A DNA stretch of 32,134 bases from Moraxella sp. (GCA_030530785.1 JAUMUJ010000026.1:1-32134); one strand, 5' to 3'. Shown: positions 1 through 10,263, numbered from the stretch's first letter. Notes: a model not told the origin generated them from the sequence alone. A program made the numbers and translations.

Positions 1-13
1 GTTGTGCCTTAAA

Positions 14-1690
14 TTAGCCTTTTAGTTGGTCGGCAAAGATGTCGCCCAATGTTTTTGGCTGGTTGTCGCTTGTGGCGTTTGACAGCTCTTTGATGGCTTG
101 ACGCTCATCAGCTTCATCTTTTGCCTTGATGGACAATGTGATGTTGCGTGATTTGCGGTCAGCACGAACGATTTTAGCTTCCACTTCATCGCCAACATTC
201 AGCACTTTTGATGCATCTTCGGTACGCTCACGAGAGATGTCAGCCACAGACAGGTAGCCTTCTACGTCATCAGCAAGAGTAATGACTGCACCTTTGGCGT
301 CCACTTCTTTTACTGTGCCTTTCACGATAGCACCACGCTCATTAACAGACAGGTATTCGCCAAACGAATCTGAACTTAGTTGTTTGATGCCTAGACTGAT
401 GCGGTTCGCTTCTGCGTCCACTTGTAGCACTTGGGCTTCAACGGTGTCGCCTTTGGTGTAGCTACGAATGGCTTCTTCGCCGTTCTCTGTCCAAGAGATG
501 TCAGACAAGTGTACCAAGCCATCAATACCGCCTTCAAGACCGATGAACAGACCAAAATCAGTGATTGATTTGATAGTGCCAGTAATCTTGTCGCCTTTGG
601 TGTATTTTTTGTCAAACTCTTCCCATGGGTTTGCCATGGTTTGTTTGATGCCTAAGCTGATACGGCGACGTTCACCATCAATTTCAAGCACCATCACATT
701 GACTTCATCGCCCACTTGAACGACTTTTGAGGGATGGATATTTTTGTTGGTGTGATCCATTTCGGAGACGTGCACCAAACCTTCAATGCCTTCGGCAATC
801 TCAGCAAAACAGCCATAGTCGGTTAGGTTGGTAACACGGGCTTTGGTGATTGTGCCGACAGGATAGGTTTGCTCAACTTCGCTCCATGGGTCAGCACCAA
901 GTTGTTTTAGACCTAGGCTCACACGGTTGCGCTCACGGTCAAACTTCAATACTTTAACATTAAGCTCTTGACCAACTTCCACCGCTTCTGATGGGTGTTT
1001 GATGCGTTTCCAAGCCATGTCAGTGATGTGCAATAAGCCGTCAATGCCACCCAAATCAACAAACGCACCGTAGTCGGTTAGGTTTTTAACGATGCCTTGA
1101 ACTTCCATGCCTTCTTCTAGTTTGGCAAGCAGTTCATCACGCTCGGCACTGTTTTCAGCTTCCATCACGGCACGGCGAGATACCACGATATTGTTGCGTT
1201 GTTTGTCAATCTTGATGATTTTAAATTCAAGTTCCTTGCCTTCTAGGTGAGCTGTTTCACGCACAGGACGAACATCCACCAAAGAGCCTGGCAAGAAAGC
1301 ACGCACAGAGCCACCAAGCTCAACGGTAAATCCGCCTTTAACCTTAGATGAGATGACACCTGTAACGATTTCGTCATTTTCATGAAGCTGTTCTAGAGCA
1401 CGCCAGCTTTCTTCACGCTTGGCTTTTTCACGAGAAAGAACGGTTTGACCCATGCCGTTATCAACTTTTTCAACCACAACATCAACGTTGTCGCCGATGG
1501 CAACTTCAAGTTCGCCATTTTCGTCTAAAAATTCATCACGGTCAATCACGCCTTCGGATTTTAGACCAGTATCTACGGTAATAAGTTTGTCGTCAATGGC
1601 GACAATCTTACCAGAGATGACCGCTCCGATTTCAACTTTAATTTCGTTGGCGTTGCTTTGTGCAAACAGTTCAGCAAATGATTCTGTCAT
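14..1690 (-). CDS. rpsA: 30S ribosomal protein S1
   Basis: Ribosomal protein S1 binds the 5' part of mRNAs and helps load them on the 30S subunit. The 558-residue product matches the usual length of about 557 and shows six S1/OB-fold repeats, roughly at residues 20-86, 104-170, 190-260, 276-346, 363-433 and 450-519. Repeats 3-6 carry the typical signature of the type '[21 protein letters not shown]' and 'RISLGIKQ'. The start at 1690 is supported by an AAGGT ribosome-binding site seven bases upstream. It is the last gene of a minus-strand series after cmk, as in many gammaproteobacteria, but has its own promoter-like sequence in the 155-base spacer. In E. coli S1 represses its own translation through the leader; the leader of about 105 bases here could do the same, but that is inference. 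Confidence 0.98.
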   Translation of the reverse strand: MTESFAELFAQSNANEIKVEIGAVISGKIVAIDDKLITVDTGLKSEGVIDRDEFLDENGELEVAIGDNVDVVVEKVDNGMGQTVLSREKAKREESWRALEQLHENDEIVTGVISSKVKGGFTVELGGSVRAFLPGSLVDVRPVRETAHLEGKELEFKIIKIDKQRNNIVVSRRAVMEAENSAERDELLAKLEEGMEVQGIVKNLTDYGAFVDLGGIDGLLHITDMAWKRIKHPSEAVEVGQELNVKVLKFDRERNRVSLGLKQLGADPWSEVEQTYPVGTITKARVTNLTDYGCFAEIAEGIEGLVHVSEMDHTNKNIHPSKVVQVGDEVNVMVLEIDGERRRISLGIKQTMANPWEEFDKKYTKGDKITGTIKSITDFGLFIGLEGGIDGLVHLSDISWTENGEEAIRSYTKGDTVEAQVLQVDAEANRISLGIKQLSSDSFGEYLSVNERGAIVKGTVKEVDAKGAVITLADDVEGYLSVADISRERTEDASKVLNVGDEVEAKIVRADRKSRNITLSIKAKDEADERQAIKELSNATSDNQPKTLGDIFADQLKG

Positions 1691-1803
1691 TATGTTACCT
1701 TAAAAGTAGCCGTAGCCTGTCCAGTCAGTACGGGTTGGTTGATGTCCAAAAGGCATGGGTCTGGTTTTTATGCGTTTTTGGAGAGAAAATAAACTAATCT
1801 ATT

Positions 1804-1826
1804 ATTATAACAGATTTTTGTTATAA
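1804..1826 (-). promoter_or_regulatory. Probable rpsA promoter -10 with overlapping inverted repeat
   Basis: On the minus strand a perfect TATAAT (1804-1809) lies about 115 bases before rpsA. It overlaps an exact 8-base inverted repeat, TTATAACA (1805-1812) and TGTTATAA (1819-1826), separated by six bases. No good -35 is visible at 17-18 bases. The repeat could be an operator over the -10 element, or a weak AT-rich hairpin behind cmk. The -10 is seen; its function is inferred. Confidence 0.5.
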
Positions 1827-1845
1827 ATACACGCCTATTTATCGG

Positions 1846-2535
1846 CTAAATCCGACTTTTGGCAAATGCCAACACTTCATCAAAAACATCATCGGCACTT
1901 TTATCTGAACTGTCGATGATAAGAGCATCTGGTGCGGGGCGACTTGGGGCGACCGTTCGGTTTTCGTCCCGTTCATCTCGGGCGATGATGTCTGATAAAA
2001 TCGCCTTGTGGTCTGCCGTTTGACCTGCCATTTGTAATTGTCGCACTCGTCTGTCGGCACGGGCTTGACTGCTGGCGGTTAAAAAAACTTTGACAGGTGC
2101 ATCAGGAAAAATGACCGTTCCCATGTCTCGCCCGTCTGCCACCAGTCCTGCCTTGCCTGTTGCCATGTTTTTTTGTAAATCAAGTAGGGCAGTTCGCACG
2201 CTTGGCAACACGGCGACACGGGACGCATATCCACCCACCGTCTCGGTACGAATATCGTCCGTTAAGGGCGTGCCGTCTATTAGGATTTCTACGGTTTTGG
2301 TGGCAGGATTGGGGCGAAAGGACAGGTTGAGTGATTTGGTTAAATCGGCAACTTTTTGCTCGTCAATGTCTGTGCTGTCAAGCAAGCCACTTTTAAATGC
2401 CATCAGTCCGACAATGCGATATAACGCACCGCTGTCTAACAGCTCAAAGCTAAAATGCTCAGCAAGCCGATACGCCACCGTGCCTTTGCCTGCACCTGAT
2501 GGGCCGTCTATGGTGATGATTGTTGAGAGTGTCAT
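1846..2535 (-). CDS. cmk: Cytidylate kinase
   Basis: Cytidylate kinase transfers phosphate from ATP to CMP and dCMP in pyrimidine nucleotide recycling, in the cytoplasm. The 229-residue protein begins with the P-loop IDGPSGAGKGT (residues 8-18) and has the family signature GLVADGRDMGTVIFPDA (about residues 132-148), followed by the lid-type RADRRVRQLQ segment. Length fits the family (about 225-230). It lies 27 bases after tadA and 155 bases before rpsA; the cmk-rpsA order is widely conserved. No truncation or unusual residue is seen. Confidence 0.97.
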   Translation of the reverse strand: MTLSTIITIDGPSGAGKGTVAYRLAEHFSFELLDSGALYRIVGLMAFKSGLLDSTDIDEQKVADLTKSLNLSFRPNPATKTVEILIDGTPLTDDIRTETVGGYASRVAVLPSVRTALLDLQKNMATGKAGLVADGRDMGTVIFPDAPVKVFLTASSQARADRRVRQLQMAGQTADHKAILSDIIARDERDENRTVAPSRPAPDALIIDSSDKSADDVFDEVLAFAKSRI

Positions 2536-2562
2536 GGGTTATTCTCTTTTGGGTTTTAAAAA

Positions 2563-3117
2563 TCAATTTTTTGCTGTTTGTGTTTTTGTCTTTTTCTTAT
2601 CCGCTCGCCGTTGTTTAAAAAAATTGCTTAATAAGTGTGAACATTCGCTTGCCAAAAGTCCGCCTTGAATGTCTAAGATGTGATTATAAAAAGGCTCATC
2701 AGACAGACGAAGCTGGCTGACCACCGCCCCCGCCTTTGGTTCGTACGCCCCGAACACCACACGGCTGATGCGGGCATGAATGAGTAAGCCAAAGCACATG
2801 GTGCATGGTTCTAGCGTTACATACAGTGTACTGCCGACAGGCAGACGGTAATTTTGTATTCGTTGGCATGCCTGACGAATGGCGACAATCTCAGCATGGT
2901 GCGTGGGGTCGTGCGTGCCAATCGGGCAGTTAAAACCTTCGCCCAAAATCTGCCCGTCATGCACCACCACTGCCCCCACAGGTATCTCGCCACGTTTTGC
3001 CCCGCCTTTGGCAAGCGTTAGGGCGTGTTTCATCATGGCGACATCCAAAGGCGACCAAAAGGTACATTGGGTAAAATCTACCAATGTTGGGGTAATTTTT
3101 TGGCAAAAACTGGTCAT
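2563..3117 (-). CDS. tadA: tRNA-specific adenosine deaminase
   Basis: TadA converts adenosine-34 to inosine in the anticodon of tRNA-Arg(ACG). The 184-residue product has the zinc deaminase motifs: HAE in 'DPTHHAEIVAIRQA' (His ligand and catalytic Glu) and PCTMC in 'VTLEPCTMCFGLLIHARI' (two Cys ligands). The following 'RVVFGAYEPKAGAV' is typical of TadA rather than of guanine deaminases. It has about 25 extra residues before the conserved core and a Lys-rich tail. Its ATG overlaps the ung stop codon (ATGA, 3114-3117), so the two are probably translationally coupled. Confidence 0.95.
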   Translation of the reverse strand: MTSFCQKITPTLVDFTQCTFWSPLDVAMMKHALTLAKGGAKRGEIPVGAVVVHDGQILGEGFNCPIGTHDPTHHAEIVAIRQACQRIQNYRLPVGSTLYVTLEPCTMCFGLLIHARISRVVFGAYEPKAGAVVSQLRLSDEPFYNHILDIQGGLLASECSHLLSNFFKQRRADKKKTKTQTAKN

Positions 3118-3833
3118 GTTTGGGGTAATGCCCAGTCAATCGGTGTTTTGTTGTGCCGTTGTAGGTATTCATTGGTCTGTGAAAACGGGCGTGTGCCAAA
3201 AAATCCACCCCGATTTGCCGATAGGGGGGACGGGTGGTTGGCGGTCAGTATTAAGTGCCGAGACGGGTCAATAAATCGCCCCTTTCGTTTGGCATAACTG
3301 CCCCACAGGATAAAGACGGTATGCTTGGTTTGGCAGTTGATGATGTCAATGATGGCATCAGTAAATCTCTCCCAGCCTTTGTTTTGGTGGCTACCTGCTT
3401 GCCCGCTCTGCACAGTTAAGGTGGCATTTAGCAGTAAAACCCCCTGCTTTGCCCAGTGGGTCAAGTCGCCATGAGTAGATACGGGTATGCCCAAATCAAA
3501 ACTGAGCTCTTTTAGGATATTTTGTAGGCTGGGTGGCTTGGGAATGATTTTTGGTACAGAAAAGGACAAGCCCATCGCCTGACCTGCCCCGTGATAGGGG
3601 TCTTGCCCGAGTATGACCACCTTGACCGATGATAAGGGAGTGGTATTTAGGGCGTTAAAAATCAAAGGCTTGGGCGGATAGATGGTTTTGCCTTGGGCGT
3701 ATTCATTTTTTAAAAATTCACGCAGATTTGCCATGTTATCGCTGACAAGCTCATGCGATAAGGCGGTTTTCCAATCATCTGGCAGTTGAGCTTTTTGTAA
3801 GATGGCAAGCTGTTGGGGGCTAAAATTATTCAT
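3114..3833 (-). CDS. ung: Uracil-DNA glycosylase (family 1)
   Basis: Ung removes uracil from DNA to start base excision repair. The 239-residue form starting at 3833 (MNNFSPQQL) has the catalytic water-activating motif GQDPYHGAGQAMGLSFSV and the minor-groove intercalation loop HPSPLSANRGGFFG, both diagnostic of family 1. An open frame extends upstream to 3902, but that would overlap the preceding membrane-protein gene by 77 bases. The 3833 start overlaps it by only eight bases and gives the usual family length (about 225-240). The gene is embedded in an apparent operon between the RDD protein gene and tadA. No strong ribosome-binding site precedes it, consistent with coupling to the upstream gene. 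Confidence 0.96.
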   Translation of the reverse strand: MNNFSPQQLAILQKAQLPDDWKTALSHELVSDNMANLREFLKNEYAQGKTIYPPKPLIFNALNTTPLSSVKVVILGQDPYHGAGQAMGLSFSVPKIIPKPPSLQNILKELSFDLGIPVSTHGDLTHWAKQGVLLLNATLTVQSGQAGSHQNKGWERFTDAIIDIINCQTKHTVFILWGSYAKRKGRFIDPSRHLILTANHPSPLSANRGGFFGTRPFSQTNEYLQRHNKTPIDWALPQT

Positions 3834-4722
3834 GGGTGGTTTTGGTTTTATCCAGTTGAATGGGCTGGGCTTTGACAACGATGGTTTTGCTAAGACGGTC
3901 ATGCCAGCCTTGTGATGTGGGGCTTTTTTTGGCGACCAAATAATTAAGCGTCAATAAGATGATGGCGGGCAAACCTGACATGATGGTCATGGCAATAAAA
4001 TACACCACCACCAAAAAGCACGTTCGGACAAATAATAAGGTGGTCAGTTTTGGGATTTTTTGGGTTTTTTCATCAACCACCCGAATGCCCATGACCATTT
4101 TACCAAAAGACTGTCCACGCATGATGATGAGCAAAAGTTGCATACCAATCAGGGCAGACAGCATGATGTTGCTGATGGTGGTGGTGTTTGTGGGGATTTT
4201 TTTGGCAAGGTTTTGAGAATAGGTATAGGCACTGGCATAGTCTGTGGCTTTGGCAAGCTCATTAATATCTATGTGCTGAACAAAGGCGACAAATAAGGGC
4301 AATAATGCCAAAAAAAACAGCCCTGAATTGATTAAAAAAGCCACAAACCGTGAACTGACGCTGGCATACTGCAAGGCGGCGGATTGGGGTTTTGACAGAT
4401 TGAGTGTGTCTTGGGTTGTTTTACGACCGTACAGTTCAGCAACACTGACTCGGTTGGGTAGGTCTGCCTTTGGGGGATAAAAATCCACATTGTCGCCAAA
4501 ACCTCGTTTATGGTTGGGGTCAGTTGGCGTGGGCGTTTGGGGGGTATTGGGCTGATAAAACAGCTGTCCTTGGGTCATCTGACCGACACTTTGCCAGTTG
4601 TCCATGCCCTTATGCCACATCAAATCATCAAGCACAACTTCCCCCGATGACAACATGGTGTTAAGCTCGTCCAAGCCATAAGGACCAGCTTGGACGTTGT
4701 TTCTTGCAAGATAAATTTTCAT
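3826..4722 (-). CDS. GYF_2 plus RDD domain membrane protein
   Basis: The protein joins two known modules. Residues 1-55 (MKIYLARNNVQAGPYGLDEL ... WHKGMDNWQSV) match the bacterial GYF_2 pattern, thought to mediate protein contacts. Residues from about 115 on form an RDD domain: 'ASVSSRFVAFLINSG' is the Arg-containing first membrane segment, followed by further hydrophobic segments and the 'GQSFGKMVMGIRVVDE' loop typical of RDD proteins. It is probably an inner-membrane protein of unknown role. Start options are GTG 4731, ATG 4728 and ATG 4722; the last fits the GYF_2 start best. The sthA stop lies only ten bases upstream, so it is probably in the same transcript. Confidence 0.85.
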   Translation of the reverse strand: MKIYLARNNVQAGPYGLDELNTMLSSGEVVLDDLMWHKGMDNWQSVGQMTQGQLFYQPNTPQTPTPTDPNHKRGFGDNVDFYPPKADLPNRVSVAELYGRKTTQDTLNLSKPQSAALQYASVSSRFVAFLINSGLFFLALLPLFVAFVQHIDINELAKATDYASAYTYSQNLAKKIPTNTTTISNIMLSALIGMQLLLIIMRGQSFGKMVMGIRVVDEKTQKIPKLTTLLFVRTCFLVVVYFIAMTIMSGLPAIILLTLNYLVAKKSPTSQGWHDRLSKTIVVKAQPIQLDKTKTTHE

Positions 4723-4731
4723 AGCCATCAC

Positions 4732-6303
4732 TTAAAAGATACGATTAAGCCCATTTAAGGCTGCCACCCGATAAGCTTCTGCCATTGTGGGGTAGTTAAA
4801 GGTGGTATTGACAAAATATTCAAGCGTATGACCGCATTTCATGACCGCCTGCCCGATGTGGATAATCTCGGACGCATGGTTGCCATAGCAGTGAATGCCT
4901 AAGATTTCTAAGGTTTCACGGTGGAATAAAATCTTTAATACCCCAGAGCGTTCGCCGATGATTTGGGCTCGGGCAAGATGCTTAAAGAAGGCTTGTCCGA
5001 CTTCATAGGGGATTTGTTCTGCGGTCAGTTCTTCTTCGGTTTTGCCAATGCTGGAAATCTCAGGAATGGTATAAATCCCTGTTGGCACACTCTCTACAAA
5101 TTCGGCATCTTCATCGCCCACCATAAAGGCAGCGGCATTTCGTCCTTGGTCGTAAGCGGCCGATGCCAAAGATGGCCAACCGATGACATCGCCCACCGCA
5201 TAAATGTGTGAGGCAGACGTGCGATAGGTTTTGTCCACTTCAAGCTGACCTCGCTTATTGGCGGTTAAGCCCACCGCTTCTAATCCTAAACTTTCGGTAT
5301 TGCCCGAGCGACCGTTACACCATAATAGGGCATCGGATTTGATTTTTTTACCGCTTTTTAGGTGCAATACCACGCAGTCATCAAAAGTTTCTAGGCGTTC
5401 TATCTCTTCGTTGTTGCGAATGCGTACCCCAAACTGGCGAAAGTCGTGAGACAAAGCATCAGAGATTTCGTTATCTAAGTAGCTAAGCAATTGTTCTTTA
5501 CCGTTGATGAGATCCACCACATAGCCCAGCCCTGTAAAAATGGACGCATATTCACAGCCGATGACCCCTGCTCCGTAGATGATGATTTTACGGGCGACAT
5601 AATCCATCTGTAAAATCTTGTCCGAGTCAAACACACGAGGGTGGTCAAAATCCAAAAAATCAGGACGATAAGGACGAGAGCCTACGGCAATGACGGCTTG
5701 CTCAAAAGTGATGGTTTTGATGGTTTCGCCGTGCGTCTCTTCTATTTCTAGCACATGAGTATCCACAAATCGCCCCCAGCCTTGAATGACATCAATGCGG
5801 TTGCGTTGATAAAATATCTTGTGGGTATTGACTTGGCTTAAAATGACCTTGCGAGCCTTGCTAAGCACTTTATTTAACGGCACTTGAAAGCTGTCTGTAA
5901 CCGAGCTAAATAGAGGGTCTCTGCGAATGCCGATGATGTTAAACACCGACTGGCGTAGTGCCTTGCTGGGGATAGTGCCGACATGGGCACAGTTGCCACC
6001 GACTTGGTCTCTGGGGTCAATGACGGCGACTTTTTTGCCAGATTTGGCAAGTTTCATGGCAGCCGCTTCGCCTGCTGGCCCTGCTCCCAGCACAACCACG
6101 TCATAATCATAGCTGTGCTTGGTTTTTTGTTTGGTGCTGGCAAGGGCGACACGCTGACCATCTAAGGGGCTGATAAGATGGTGGGTGTCTTCATGCGTGG
6201 TGCTGATGTTTGCCATCTTTGAAGCAGGCAGTTTTTTGTCTTTGTCATGTTTGGTTTCTTTGGCTAAGATTTCTTTGGCTGGCGTGTCGCTTGCTTTTGA
6301 CAT
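4732..6303 (-). CDS. sthA: Soluble pyridine nucleotide transhydrogenase
   Basis: SthA is a cytoplasmic FAD enzyme that balances NADH and NADPH. Visible motifs are the FAD site [18 protein letters not shown], the segment '[16 protein letters not shown]' in which the second redox Cys of disulfide reductases is absent (as expected for SthA), the NAD site [16 protein letters not shown], the AVGDVIG motif and the C-terminal dimerisation domain with HCYG and '[15 protein letters not shown]'. The start at 6303 has a TAGGAAT ribosome-binding site; the frame is open to 6342 but that would overlap ppsR. Even from 6303 the protein has 523 residues, with about 60 extra N-terminal residues, Lys-rich and low-complexity, compared with about 466 in E. 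coli. Lies 31 bases after ppsR. Confidence 0.95.
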   Translation of the reverse strand: MSKASDTPAKEILAKETKHDKDKKLPASKMANISTTHEDTHHLISPLDGQRVALASTKQKTKHSYDYDVVVLGAGPAGEAAAMKLAKSGKKVAVIDPRDQVGGNCAHVGTIPSKALRQSVFNIIGIRRDPLFSSVTDSFQVPLNKVLSKARKVILSQVNTHKIFYQRNRIDVIQGWGRFVDTHVLEIEETHGETIKTITFEQAVIAVGSRPYRPDFLDFDHPRVFDSDKILQMDYVARKIIIYGAGVIGCEYASIFTGLGYVVDLINGKEQLLSYLDNEISDALSHDFRQFGVRIRNNEEIERLETFDDCVVLHLKSGKKIKSDALLWCNGRSGNTESLGLEAVGLTANKRGQLEVDKTYRTSASHIYAVGDVIGWPSLASAAYDQGRNAAAFMVGDEDAEFVESVPTGIYTIPEISSIGKTEEELTAEQIPYEVGQAFFKHLARAQIIGERSGVLKILFHRETLEILGIHCYGNHASEIIHIGQAVMKCGHTLEYFVNTTFNYPTMAEAYRVAALNGLNRIF

Positions 6304-6334
6304 AAGTATTCCTACTGGTGATGGTGATGATAAA

Positions 6335-7198
6335 TTACCCAATCCGCCGAGACAGTCCCGTCATCTGCAAAATGCGGGTGGCAATCTCTTCTACACTCAT
6401 CTCTGAGACGTTAAGATTGGGGATTTTTTGGGTGGTATAGATGGCTTGAATGGCTCGTTGTTCTTCTTGGCATTGAGCCAAAGACGCATAACGACTGCCT
6501 GCTTTGCGTTCTTGGCGAATGCGAACGAGTCGTTCGGTATCAATGGTCAGCCCAAATAACTTATGGCGATAAGGCTGTAAGGATTTGGGCAGTTGGTTGG
6601 TGTCTAGGTCGTCTTCGGTTAAAGGGTAGTTGGCGGCACGAATACCAAACTGCAATGCCAAATACAAGCTGGTGGGCGTTTTGCCCGAGCGAGACAGTCC
6701 CACAAGGATAATGTCTGCCCCATCATAGTGGGTAATTCTGGCTCCATCGTCATTATCTAGGGCAAAATGCACCGCATCAATGCGAGCCTTATAATCATCA
6801 GAATCCACCTGTCCATGAGCGATGCCTGCATGAGGGTCAGGCACTTGCCCAATCTCATCGGCAATGCGAGAGATAAGCCCTTCATAGATGTCAAGATTAC
6901 AAGCATCCGCTCCATTGATGATGTTGCGAATGTCATCGCTGACGATGGTGTCAAAGACCAGTGGTTTGAGTCCTGATAGGCGATGGGTCTCATTGATACG
7001 CCGAACAGCGTCTTGGGCAAGCTCTGGCGTATTAACATAGGGAATGATGGTTACATCAAACCGCACCGCCCCAAACTGACTAAGTAGCGACCGACCGAGC
7101 GTCTCTGCTGTAATCGCCGTGCCATCAGAGATGATAAAAGCATGACGCACAGGGGCAGGTGGCGTTGGAGGTGGTTGATTGGGGTTGTGGGTGTACAT
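6335..7198 (-). CDS. ppsR: PEP synthase regulatory protein (kinase/pyrophosphorylase)
   Basis: PpsR (DUF299 family) inactivates PEP synthase by ADP-dependent threonine phosphorylation and reactivates it by phosphate-dependent dephosphorylation. The protein has the P-loop-like motif [16 protein letters not shown] (around residue 165), the preceding '[21 protein letters not shown]' motif and the N-terminal '[16 protein letters not shown]'. The frame is open to 7264, but a promoter with TATAAT at 7230-7235 lies inside that extension, and AAAGGA sits six bases before ATG 7198, so 7198 is preferred (287 residues; family about 270-280). It is divergent from its target ppsA, and sthA follows it. Confidence 0.95.
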   Translation of the reverse strand: MYTHNPNQPPPTPPAPVRHAFIISDGTAITAETLGRSLLSQFGAVRFDVTIIPYVNTPELAQDAVRRINETHRLSGLKPLVFDTIVSDDIRNIINGADACNLDIYEGLISRIADEIGQVPDPHAGIAHGQVDSDDYKARIDAVHFALDNDDGARITHYDGADIILVGLSRSGKTPTSLYLALQFGIRAANYPLTEDDLDTNQLPKSLQPYRHKLFGLTIDTERLVRIRQERKAGSRYASLAQCQEEQRAIQAIYTTQKIPNLNVSEMSVEEIATRILQMTGLSRRIG

Positions 7199-7229
7199 GG
7201 TCATTCCTTTTGTTAGATGCTTTTGACGG

Positions 7230-7258
7230 ATTATATCACACAATATGGCTTGTGTCAT
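7230..7258 (-). promoter_or_regulatory. ppsR promoter
   Basis: On the minus strand ATGACA (7253-7258), a 17-base spacer and TATAAT (7230-7235) give a near-consensus sigma70 promoter. The predicted start, near 7223, leaves a leader of about 25 bases to ATG 7198. This promoter decides the choice of the ppsR start. Confidence 0.75.
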
Positions 7259-7327
7259 GGTCATCGCCGATGTGGATAAATTATGATATTTATATATAAA
7301 ATATACCCATTTTTATAAGAAATATAA

Positions 7328-7367
7328 TTGAGAATTGGTAAATTTACCGCTATAATTTAGTAAATTT
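7328..7367 (+). promoter_or_regulatory. ppsA promoter with palindromic spacer
   Basis: TTGAGA (7328-7333), a 17-base spacer and TATAAT (7351-7356) form a strong sigma70 promoter about 35 bases before ppsA. The spacer contains the exact 12-base palindrome GGTAAATTTACC (7337-7348). GTAAATTT recurs at 7360-7367, 22 bases after the first copy at 7338-7345, about two helical turns away. This is the arrangement expected of a repressor operator; the regulator is not known. Confidence 0.75.
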
Positions 7368-7390
7368 TTTAGTACGTTAAAGGTGTTTTT

Positions 7391-9754
7391 ATGGCACAAG
7401 TCATTGCTTTTGATAAACTGGGTAAGCACGATGTGGAAATCGTGGGGGGCAAAAACGCTTCATTGGGCGAGATGATTAGCCACTTAGGTGGGCTAGGGGT
7501 TAATGTCCCAAACGGTTTTGCCACCACCGCCGAAGCCTTTAATCGTTTTTTAAATGAGACGGGACTGTTAGATAAAATCAACGCTGAGCTTGCCGTGCTT
7601 GATGTGGACGATGTGGAAGCCCTTGCCAGCACAGGCAAAAAAATCCGTTCATGGGTGATAGAACAAAGCCTGCCTGCCGATTTAGAAGCCGAGATACGCC
7701 ATGCCTTTGATGAGCTGACTGGCGGTAAAGATGTGGCAGTGGCGGTACGTTCAAGTGCAACTGCCGAAGATTTGCCCGATGCGTCTTTTGCAGGTCAGCA
7801 AGAGACCTTTTTAAATATTCGGGGCATTGACAATGTGCTGGTCGCCATCAAGGAAGTTTTTGCCAGCTTATATAACGACCGAGCCATCGCTTATCGGGTG
7901 CATAAGGGTTTTGAACACGCAGGCGTGGCACTGTCGGCAGGCGTTCAGCGGATGGTACGCTCTGAGACTGGCACAAGCGGGGTGATGTTTAGCATTGATA
8001 CCGAAAGCGGGTTTGATGACGTGGTATTTGTAACGGCAAGTTATGGGCTTGGTGAGATGGTGGTGCAAGGGGCGGTAAACCCTGATGAGTTTTATTTGTC
8101 AAAAGAGCTACTTGTCCAAAACCGTCCTGCGGTGGTTCGCCGTAATTTGGGTTCAAAACACATCAAGATGGTCTATGGTGATGAAGGTAGCACCGCCAAA
8201 TCCACCAAGATTGTTGATGTGGACAAAGCCGACCAAGACCAATTTGCCCTAAATAGCGATGAGCTTATCAAGCTGGGCAAGCAAGCCTTGATTATTGAAA
8301 AACACTATGGTTGCCCGATGGATATTGAGTGGGCAAAAGACGGCGACACGGGGGAGATTTTTATCGTTCAAGCTCGCCCAGAAACGGTCAAATCTCGCCA
8401 AGACAAAGGCATGATGGAGCGTTATGTTATTAACTCAAAAGGAGCAAAAGTACTGTCAGAAGGTCGCAGTATCGGTCAGCGTGTCGGGGCGGGTAAAGTA
8501 CGCATTGTGCATAACTTGGCGGAGATGAGCAAAGTCCAAGACGGCGATGTGTTGGTCTCTGACATGACCGACCCCGATTGGGAGCCTGTCATGAAGCGAG
8601 CGTCCGCCATCATCACCAATCGTGGGGGGCGTACGTGTCATGCTGCCATCATCGCTCGTGAGCTTGGTGTGCCTGCCATTGTTGGCTGTGGTAATGCCAC
8701 AGACGTGCTGACAGACGGACAAGAGGTTACCGTGTCGTGTAGCGAGGGGGATACGGGCTTTATTTATGAAGGGATTTTACCTTTTGATGTGCAGACCAAT
8801 TTGGTGGATAATATGCCAGATTTGCCCTTTAAAATCATGATGAATGTCGGCAATCCTGACCGTGCCTTTGCATTTGCTCAAATCCCAAATCAGGGCGTGG
8901 GTTTGGCTCGTCTTGAATTTATCATTAACCGCATGATAGGCGTGCATCCCAAAGCCCTGCTGAACATGGACAGCTTGCCCAGCGAGACCGTTCAAGCCAT
9001 TAACGAGCGTATCAAAGGCTATCCATCGCCTGTGGATTTTTATATCAATAAGCTCATTGAAGGCATCTCAACTTTGGCAGTGGCATTTAAAAACAAGCCT
9101 GTCATTGTGCGTATGAGTGATTTTAAATCTAATGAATACGCCAATCTTATCGGGGGTAAACTCTACGAGCCGTCCGAAGAAAACCCCATGCTTGGATTTA
9201 GGGGGGCAAGTCGTTATGTGTCGGAAAACTTCCGTGACTGCTTTGAGCTTGAATGCCAAGCCTTAAAATATGTCCGTGATGAGATGGGGCTGACCAACAT
9301 CAAGATCATGATACCCTTTGTACGCACCACCGATGAAGCTCGTCAAGTCATTGAACTGCTTGATAAAAATGGGCTAAAACGTGGCAGTAATGACCTTGAA
9401 GTTATCATGATGTGTGAACTGCCTACCAATGCGCTTTTGGCAGATGAATTTTTGGCGTACTTTGATGGTTTTTCTATCGGCTCAAATGACCTAACTCAGC
9501 TGACATTAGGGCTTGACCGTGATAGTGGTATCGTGTCGCACTTATTTGATGAGCGAGACCCTGCGGTCAAAAAACTGCTTGGTATGGCGATAGAAGCATG
9601 CCGTAAGCAGGGTAAATACATCGGCATTTGCGGGCAAGGTCCATCTGACCACCCCGACCTTGCCAAATGGCTGATGGAGCAGGGCATCAGTTCGGTGTCT
9701 TTAAACCCTGATACGGTCTTGGATACTTGGCTATTTTTGGCAAATGACAAATAG
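7391..9754 (+). CDS. ppsA: Phosphoenolpyruvate synthase
   Basis: PpsA makes PEP from pyruvate and ATP for gluconeogenesis. The 787-residue protein (E. coli 792) has the N-terminal ATP-grasp pyruvate/PEP dikinase domain starting '[18 protein letters not shown]' with '[20 protein letters not shown]'. It also has the phosphohistidine site [21 protein letters not shown], whose Thr next to Cys-His is the residue modified by PpsR in E. coli. The C-terminal PEP-utilising TIM barrel ends with '[14 protein letters not shown]'. AAAGGTG precedes the ATG at normal spacing. Divergent promoters link its transcription to ppsR. A small exported protein gene follows after nine bases, so it may be co-transcribed. 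Confidence 0.98.
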   Translation: MAQVIAFDKLGKHDVEIVGGKNASLGEMISHLGGLGVNVPNGFATTAEAFNRFLNETGLLDKINAELAVLDVDDVEALASTGKKIRSWVIEQSLPADLEAEIRHAFDELTGGKDVAVAVRSSATAEDLPDASFAGQQETFLNIRGIDNVLVAIKEVFASLYNDRAIAYRVHKGFEHAGVALSAGVQRMVRSETGTSGVMFSIDTESGFDDVVFVTASYGLGEMVVQGAVNPDEFYLSKELLVQNRPAVVRRNLGSKHIKMVYGDEGSTAKSTKIVDVDKADQDQFALNSDELIKLGKQALIIEKHYGCPMDIEWAKDGDTGEIFIVQARPETVKSRQDKGMMERYVINSKGAKVLSEGRSIGQRVGAGKVRIVHNLAEMSKVQDGDVLVSDMTDPDWEPVMKRASAIITNRGGRTCHAAIIARELGVPAIVGCGNATDVLTDGQEVTVSCSEGDTGFIYEGILPFDVQTNLVDNMPDLPFKIMMNVGNPDRAFAFAQIPNQGVGLARLEFIINRMIGVHPKALLNMDSLPSETVQAINERIKGYPSPVDFYINKLIEGISTLAVAFKNKPVIVRMSDFKSNEYANLIGGKLYEPSEENPMLGFRGASRYVSENFRDCFELECQALKYVRDEMGLTNIKIMIPFVRTTDEARQVIELLDKNGLKRGSNDLEVIMMCELPTNALLADEFLAYFDGFSIGSNDLTQLTLGLDRDSGIVSHLFDERDPAVKKLLGMAIEACRKQGKYIGICGQGPSDHPDLAKWLMEQGISSVSLNPDTVLDTWLFLANDK

Positions 9755-9763
9755 GAGAAAACC

Positions 9764-10174
9764 TTGAACAAACTCATCTTGGTGTTGTCGGCACTGCTTT
9801 TAGGTGCTGGCACAGCTCATGCAACCGCCTTTAAAAGCCCGACAGGAAACATCGTCTGTGTGGGCGATACTTCGGTGGTTGGTGGGGTAGAATGCCACAT
9901 TAAATCCGTCAGTCGGTACACTACCACTAAGCCAAAAGATTGCGACCTTGATTGGGGTCATACTTTCTTTGTGGGGCGTACAGGACGTAGCGAGGTAAGC
10001 TGTCATGGCGATGTGCCACCATCTTTGGACGCATCAGGTCATCGGACATTGGCTTATGGCAAGACCATCAGAGGTAATGGCTGGTCTTGCACCAGTGCCA
10101 AATCGGGCATGACGTGTAAAAACCAATCAGGTCATGGCTTTAAACTTAGTAAAGCCAATCAAAGAGTGTTTTAA
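9764..10174 (+). CDS. Exported Cys-rich DUF6636 protein
   Basis: A 136-residue protein of unknown function starting at TTG, supported by AGGAG six to seven bases upstream and by a clear signal peptide (MNKLILVLSALLLGAGTAHA, cleavage after AHA). The mature part follows the DUF6636 pattern: 'FKSPTGNIVCVGD' at the start, a Cys-Asp-Leu-Asp-Trp-Gly segment, 'LAYGKTIRGNGWSCTSAKSG' and the final 'MTCKNQSGHGFKLSKANQ'. Six Cys residues in the mature part are probably paired as disulfides in the periplasm. The gene follows ppsA by nine bases and ends before a strong terminator, so it forms the tail of the ppsA transcript. No functional link to PpsA is known to me. Confidence 0.85.
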   Translation: MNKLILVLSALLLGAGTAHATAFKSPTGNIVCVGDTSVVGGVECHIKSVSRYTTTKPKDCDLDWGHTFFVGRTGRSEVSCHGDVPPSLDASGHRTLAYGKTIRGNGWSCTSAKSGMTCKNQSGHGFKLSKANQRVF

Positions 10175-10191
10175 GCCTGAGTGATGATATG

Positions 10192-10220
10192 ACAAGGTGT
10201 GTTTATGCACCTTGTTTTTT
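10192..10220 (+). terminator. Rho-independent terminator after the DUF6636 gene
   Basis: Exact 8-base stem ACAAGGTG (10192-10199) and CACCTTGT (10208-10215) with an eight-base loop, followed by a T run to 10220. It ends the ppsA/DUF6636 transcript. Confidence 0.85.
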
Positions 10221-10263
10221 CATGCCAATCATGGATTGTCTTCATTTTTAACGGTAAAATTGC

